64,000 nucleotides of DNA, from NCBI GenBank assembly GCA_023512345.1, contig JAILZT010000023.1, positions 1 to 64,000 of the forward strand, given 5' to 3'. The position numbers and the translations under genes are program-made. Within the stretch, counting starts at the first letter, position 1; each line of letters opens with the position of its first letter. The notes under the pieces are model-generated. The model was not told the origin of the DNA. It worked only from the letters and a program-made list of their open reading frames with translations, and did not search any database. This DNA comes from Paenibacillus sp. (GTDB lineage: Bacteria > Bacillota > Bacilli > Paenibacillales > Paenibacillaceae). Shown piece after piece: positions 61,235 through 64,000 of the stretch.

Positions 61235-62130
61235 GCGGGAATAAGCTGACCTTAAATCACAAGCGCTCTTTTCTCGGGATAGCCTTTATTACGCCATGGC
61301 TGCTTGGTTTCGTGTTCATGTTCGCGACTCCGCTCATCAAGTCCATTAAGTTTAGCTTCAGTAAATTAAATGTAGATCCCTCCGGATTCTCATTAGAATG
61401 GGTAGGCTGGTCTAACTTCAACAATGCTTTGTTCGTAGATGCATCTTTTAACCGGGTATTGACTGAATCTGTCTGGGATATGGTGTTAAACGTTCCGATG
61501 ATATTATTCTTCAGTCTCTTCTCAGCCACATTGCTGAATCAGAAGTTTCGGGGAAGAATTCTCGCACGCGCAATATTTTTCCTACCGGTTATTCTTGCCT
61601 CAAACGCAATCTCAGCGGCTGAAGCATCTGGATTGATCAATTTGGTTGGAGACGCTACAGCTGTCAACGAATTAGGCCAATCCGGTTCACAGTACAATGT
61701 TATGTCGATGGTTATGATTCTTAGTGATATCGGCCTGCCGCTGTCATTCGTCGATTACATTGTGGATGCGATCCTGCGAATCTATGAGATTATTACAAGC
61801 TCGGGCGTTCAGATTCTTATCTTTCTGGCTGCACTGCAGTCCGTTCCGGGTGCTATGTACGAGGTAGCCAAAATTGAAGGGGCAACGGCTTATGAGTCCT
61901 TTTGGAAAATTACCTTTCCATTAGTGAGCCCCCTTATATTGACCAACGTTATTTATACCATCATTGACTCTTTCTCCGGTAGTGCGGTTACCGAAATGAT
62001 ATTCACAACTGCCTTCACCACACAAAACTTCGGTCTAAGTGCGGCGATGTCTTGGGTCTATACGGTGATCATCAGTATTGTTTTGGTACTTGTTGGTTAC
62101 GTGTTATCTAAGAGAGTGCATTACAACTGA
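61231..62130 (+). CDS. CUT1 sugar ABC transporter permease (MalF type), pair 2
   Basis: 299 residues, ATG overlapping the DUF5696-like stop by 4 bp. First span near 15-35 (FLGIAFITPWLLGFVFMFATPL). EAA loop EVAKIEGATAYESFWKITFPLVSP. It has a longer periplasmic loop between spans 3 and 4 than pair 1 (about residues 135-185: ISAAEASGLINLVGDATAVNE and following). Partner starts 24 bp downstream. Confidence 0.93.
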   Translation: MSGNKLTLNHKRSFLGIAFITPWLLGFVFMFATPLIKSIKFSFSKLNVDPSGFSLEWVGWSNFNNALFVDASFNRVLTESVWDMVLNVPMILFFSLFSATLLNQKFRGRILARAIFFLPVILASNAISAAEASGLINLVGDATAVNELGQSGSQYNVMSMVMILSDIGLPLSFVDYIVDAILRIYEIITSSGVQILIFLAALQSVPGAMYEVAKIEGATAYESFWKITFPLVSPLILTNVIYTIIDSFSGSAVTEMIFTTAFTTQNFGLSAAMSWVYTVIISIVLVLVGYVLSKRVHYN

Positions 62131-62154
62131 TTTATAGCAAAGGAGGGTATGGCT

Positions 62155-63156
62155 ATGCAATCTCCTCAACCTATTCATACTGAGGCGAATCACTATCGAG
62201 TCCAGAAGGTGAAAGGTAAAGCAGTTGATATTTTATTTGCAATCTTCCGCTATGCTCTGGTCACCGGGATTTCATTTATTATTATTTACCCGCTGTTTAT
62301 GAAATTCTCCATCGCCTTTAAAGATAAAGTGGATATCTATAATCCGACGATTTATATGATACCGGTCCACTTTACACTGGATAACATCAAAATGGCGATG
62401 CAGATTCTGGATTACTTCCCACTGCTAGGGAACACCTTGCTCTTTGTTATTGTGACAACGGTGCTGACCACCGCTTCCTGCGCCTTGGCGGGTTATGGCT
62501 TTGCTCGTTTTAACTTTCCGGGAAGCAACATCCTATTCGCACTCGTCATTCTAACATTGCTTGTTCCTACAAGTACGTTGATGGTTCCTATGTATCTGCA
62601 TTTCAGAAGTTTTGATATATTTGGAATTATCCATCTGATCACTGGCAAGGATGGCGTCAATCTGCTCAATACGTATTGGCCTTCCATTATTACTTCCTCA
62701 ACGGCAATCGGATTAAAAGCGGGATTATTCATCTATATTTTCCGTCAATTTTTCAAAGGGATGCCGAAGGAAATTGAGGAAGCTGCTCTGATAGACGGAG
62801 CGGGAGGGGTAAAAACATTCCTGCGCATCATGCTGCCTAACGCGGTTTCACCGATGATTACCGTTATTCTCTTCTGTTTTGTCTGGCAGTATAACGATAC
62901 CTTCTTTACTTCACTCTTCATGAGCGAAGTGGCTCTCATGCCAACGAAGGTAAGTTCGCTAGCAGCACAGGCGAATGCATTGCTTCCGGGCTTGCTTGGG
63001 GCAGGCGGCGGAGCGAATATTAAGGCAGACCCGAACCATGTTGCCATGATCATTGATACCGGTATATTGCTTGCGATTATTCCGTTAATCTTGCTGTATA
63101 TGATGGTACAGCGTTACTTCGTGGAGAGCGTTGAGCGAAGCGGTATTATCGGTTAA
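62155..63156 (+). CDS. CUT1 sugar ABC transporter permease (MalG type), pair 2
   Basis: 333 residues from ATG 62155. AAAGGAGG ends 2 nt before an ATG at 62149, so the next in-frame ATG 6 bp on is preferred. Six spans with an unusually long segment after span 3 (FRSFDIFGIIHLITGKDGVNLL) and another before the last span (about residues 265-300, rich in A and G). EAA loop EEAALIDGAGGVKTFLRIMLPNAV. Ends QRYFVESVERSGIIG. Confidence 0.93.
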   Translation: MQSPQPIHTEANHYRVQKVKGKAVDILFAIFRYALVTGISFIIIYPLFMKFSIAFKDKVDIYNPTIYMIPVHFTLDNIKMAMQILDYFPLLGNTLLFVIVTTVLTTASCALAGYGFARFNFPGSNILFALVILTLLVPTSTLMVPMYLHFRSFDIFGIIHLITGKDGVNLLNTYWPSIITSSTAIGLKAGLFIYIFRQFFKGMPKEIEEAALIDGAGGVKTFLRIMLPNAVSPMITVILFCFVWQYNDTFFTSLFMSEVALMPTKVSSLAAQANALLPGLLGAGGGANIKADPNHVAMIIDTGILLAIIPLILLYMMVQRYFVESVERSGIIG

Positions 63157-63190
63157 CGAGATTCCCAAGAGTAAGTTTTTAAGTAATGAG

Positions 63191-63229
63191 ATGCTGGAGA
63201 CCTGCATACAATGCTCTCCAGCATTTTTT
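63191..63229 (+). terminator. Terminator after permease pair 2
   Basis: ATGCTGGAGA (63191-63200) and TCTCCAGCAT (63215-63224) form a perfect 10-bp stem, followed by TTTTT. It may make the GH5 gene partly independent; that gene starts only 21 bp later. Confidence 0.8.
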
Positions 63230-63249
63230 ATAGGGAAAGGGAGTTTGTG

Positions 63250-64000
63250 ATGAAGCGTAAACGCTTGTTAGTAATGGTATGCATGATGCTGATTGCCGCT
63301 ATGGTGACAGCTATTCCTGCGCACGCAGAATCCACAGAAAAGAGGAGTGCTATGCAAGCCTACGTGGAATCCCTTGGGCCTGGCTGGAATTTGGGAAATA
63401 CTTTTGAAGCATCGGGTGATGAAACCTCGTGGGGAAACCCTGCTGTAACCAAGGAATTCATTGACCAAATTGCGGCTGAAGGTTATAAAAGTATTCGTCT
63501 CCCAATTACATGGAAGCACCGGATGGGCGATGCTCCTGATTATGCTGTTCAAAAGGACTTTATGGCGCATATCCAAGAGATTGTCGATTGGTCCCTGGAA
63601 GCAAATCTTCATGTCATCATCAACATACACCACGATTCGAGCTGGGTCCTGAAAATGGAGACCGAGCATGATGAGGTGCTGGCCAGATTCAATACCCTTT
63701 GGATACAAATCTCCGGACATTTCAAGGATTATCCCAGTACTGTGATGTTTGAGAGCATTAATGAACCACGCTTTTCGGAGGATTGGAGCAAGGATACACC
63801 CAAGTATTTTGAAATGCTGGATGAGTTGAACACTTCCTTTTATCATATCGTTCGTAAGTCCGGAGGGAATAACAAAACACGTCCACTGGTGCTTCCTACT
63901 ATCACATCCTCTCCGACGCAAGACCGATTGAATGAACTGTCCAAGACTATTACCAAATTAAAAGACGAGAACCTTATTGCGACGTTTCACTATTATGGCT
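63250..64000 (+). CDS. Secreted GH5-family glycoside hydrolase, 3' end cut by window
   Basis: First 250 residues of an open frame that runs off the window. AAAGGGAG lies upstream of ATG 63250. Signal peptide with cleavage after AHA (residue 26). GH5 TIM-barrel marks: GPGWNLGNTFEA (44-54), SIRLPITWKHR (81-91), HVIINIHHDSSW (121-132), and FESINEPR with acid/base Glu172. The nucleophile strand lies beyond the window. Such enzymes are endo-beta-glucanases, mannanases or xyloglucanases; the subfamily cannot be set from the part seen. It is the extracellular enzyme that would feed the transporters upstream. Confidence 0.92.
   Translation, partial: MKRKRLLVMVCMMLIAAMVTAIPAHAESTEKRSAMQAYVESLGPGWNLGNTFEASGDETSWGNPAVTKEFIDQIAAEGYKSIRLPITWKHRMGDAPDYAVQKDFMAHIQEIVDWSLEANLHVIINIHHDSSWVLKMETEHDEVLARFNTLWIQISGHFKDYPSTVMFESINEPRFSEDWSKDTPKYFEMLDELNTSFYHIVRKSGGNNKTRPLVLPTITSSPTQDRLNELSKTITKLKDENLIATFHYYG

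Noticed and set aside
63268..63921. 217-codon minus-strand ORF at the window end
   Set aside because: It lies entirely antisense to the GH5 gene, whose signal peptide and catalytic motifs are clear.

Overview
The window looks like chromosomal DNA of a Paenibacillus-type member of the Bacillota. Pointers are strong AGGAGG ribosome-binding sites, many CUT1 sugar ABC transporters without their own ATPase, a YesM/YesN-type two-component pair, a triple-SLH surface protein, a copper-amine-oxidase-like 'stalk' protein, and CcpA/LacI-type operators with CG centres. The genus call is inference from gene content; no rRNA is present. I see no insertion sequence, phage or CRISPR array.

Layout. 1-251: three tRNAs (Arg-ACG, missing its first 3 bases at the window edge; Pro-UGG; Gly-UCC). 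597-6063: housekeeping and stress genes: catalase, alpha-glucan phosphorylase, an exported stalk-domain protein and type I 3-dehydroquinate dehydratase. 6217-13985: a complete ribose operon rbsR-K-D-A-C-B behind a promoter with two LacI-type operators, followed by a chemoreceptor. 14050-14231: a symmetric four-unit repeat. 14294-17441: a MerR/TipA-like regulator with a 19-bp-spacer promoter, a DEDDh exonuclease and a chromate transporter; then a 51-bp tandem repeat. 17788-29339: a galactomannan-type locus in which a two-component system, two permeases and a lipoprotein binding protein on the minus strand diverge from a beta-mannosidase and an alpha-galactosidase. 29484-33647: CYTH protein, threonine synthase, Gfo/Idh/MocA oxidoreductase and a radical SAM/SPASM protein. 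33716-46686: an arabinoside-type locus (AraC regulator, binding protein, two permeases, GH127 enzyme) followed by a roughly 2,157-residue S-layer-anchored protein. 46784-48124: an amino-acid permease.

48757-64000 holds the most unusual assembly. A LacI regulator diverges from a long co-directional run: lipoprotein binding protein, a 976-residue binding protein with two extra N-terminal beta-sandwich modules, permease pair 1, an exported NHL-propeller protein with a C-terminal membrane anchor, a YIP1-like membrane protein, an 859-residue membrane-anchored protein of an uncharacterised family (DUF5696-like) that looks like a glycosidase scaffold, permease pair 2, and a secreted GH5 enzyme cut by the window end. 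Tight spacing and overlaps between 54694 and 63156 suggest one transcription unit. I read it as a polysaccharide capture and import system of unknown substrate, with the NHL/YIP1/DUF5696 trio as the undescribed part.

The genes fit a soil saprophyte of plant cell-wall material: secreted or surface enzymes and binding proteins capture oligosaccharides, CUT1 importers bring them in (presumably energised by an MsmX-type ATPase encoded elsewhere), intracellular GH2/GH36/GH127 enzymes finish them, and LacI, AraC, YesN and probably CcpA control each locus.
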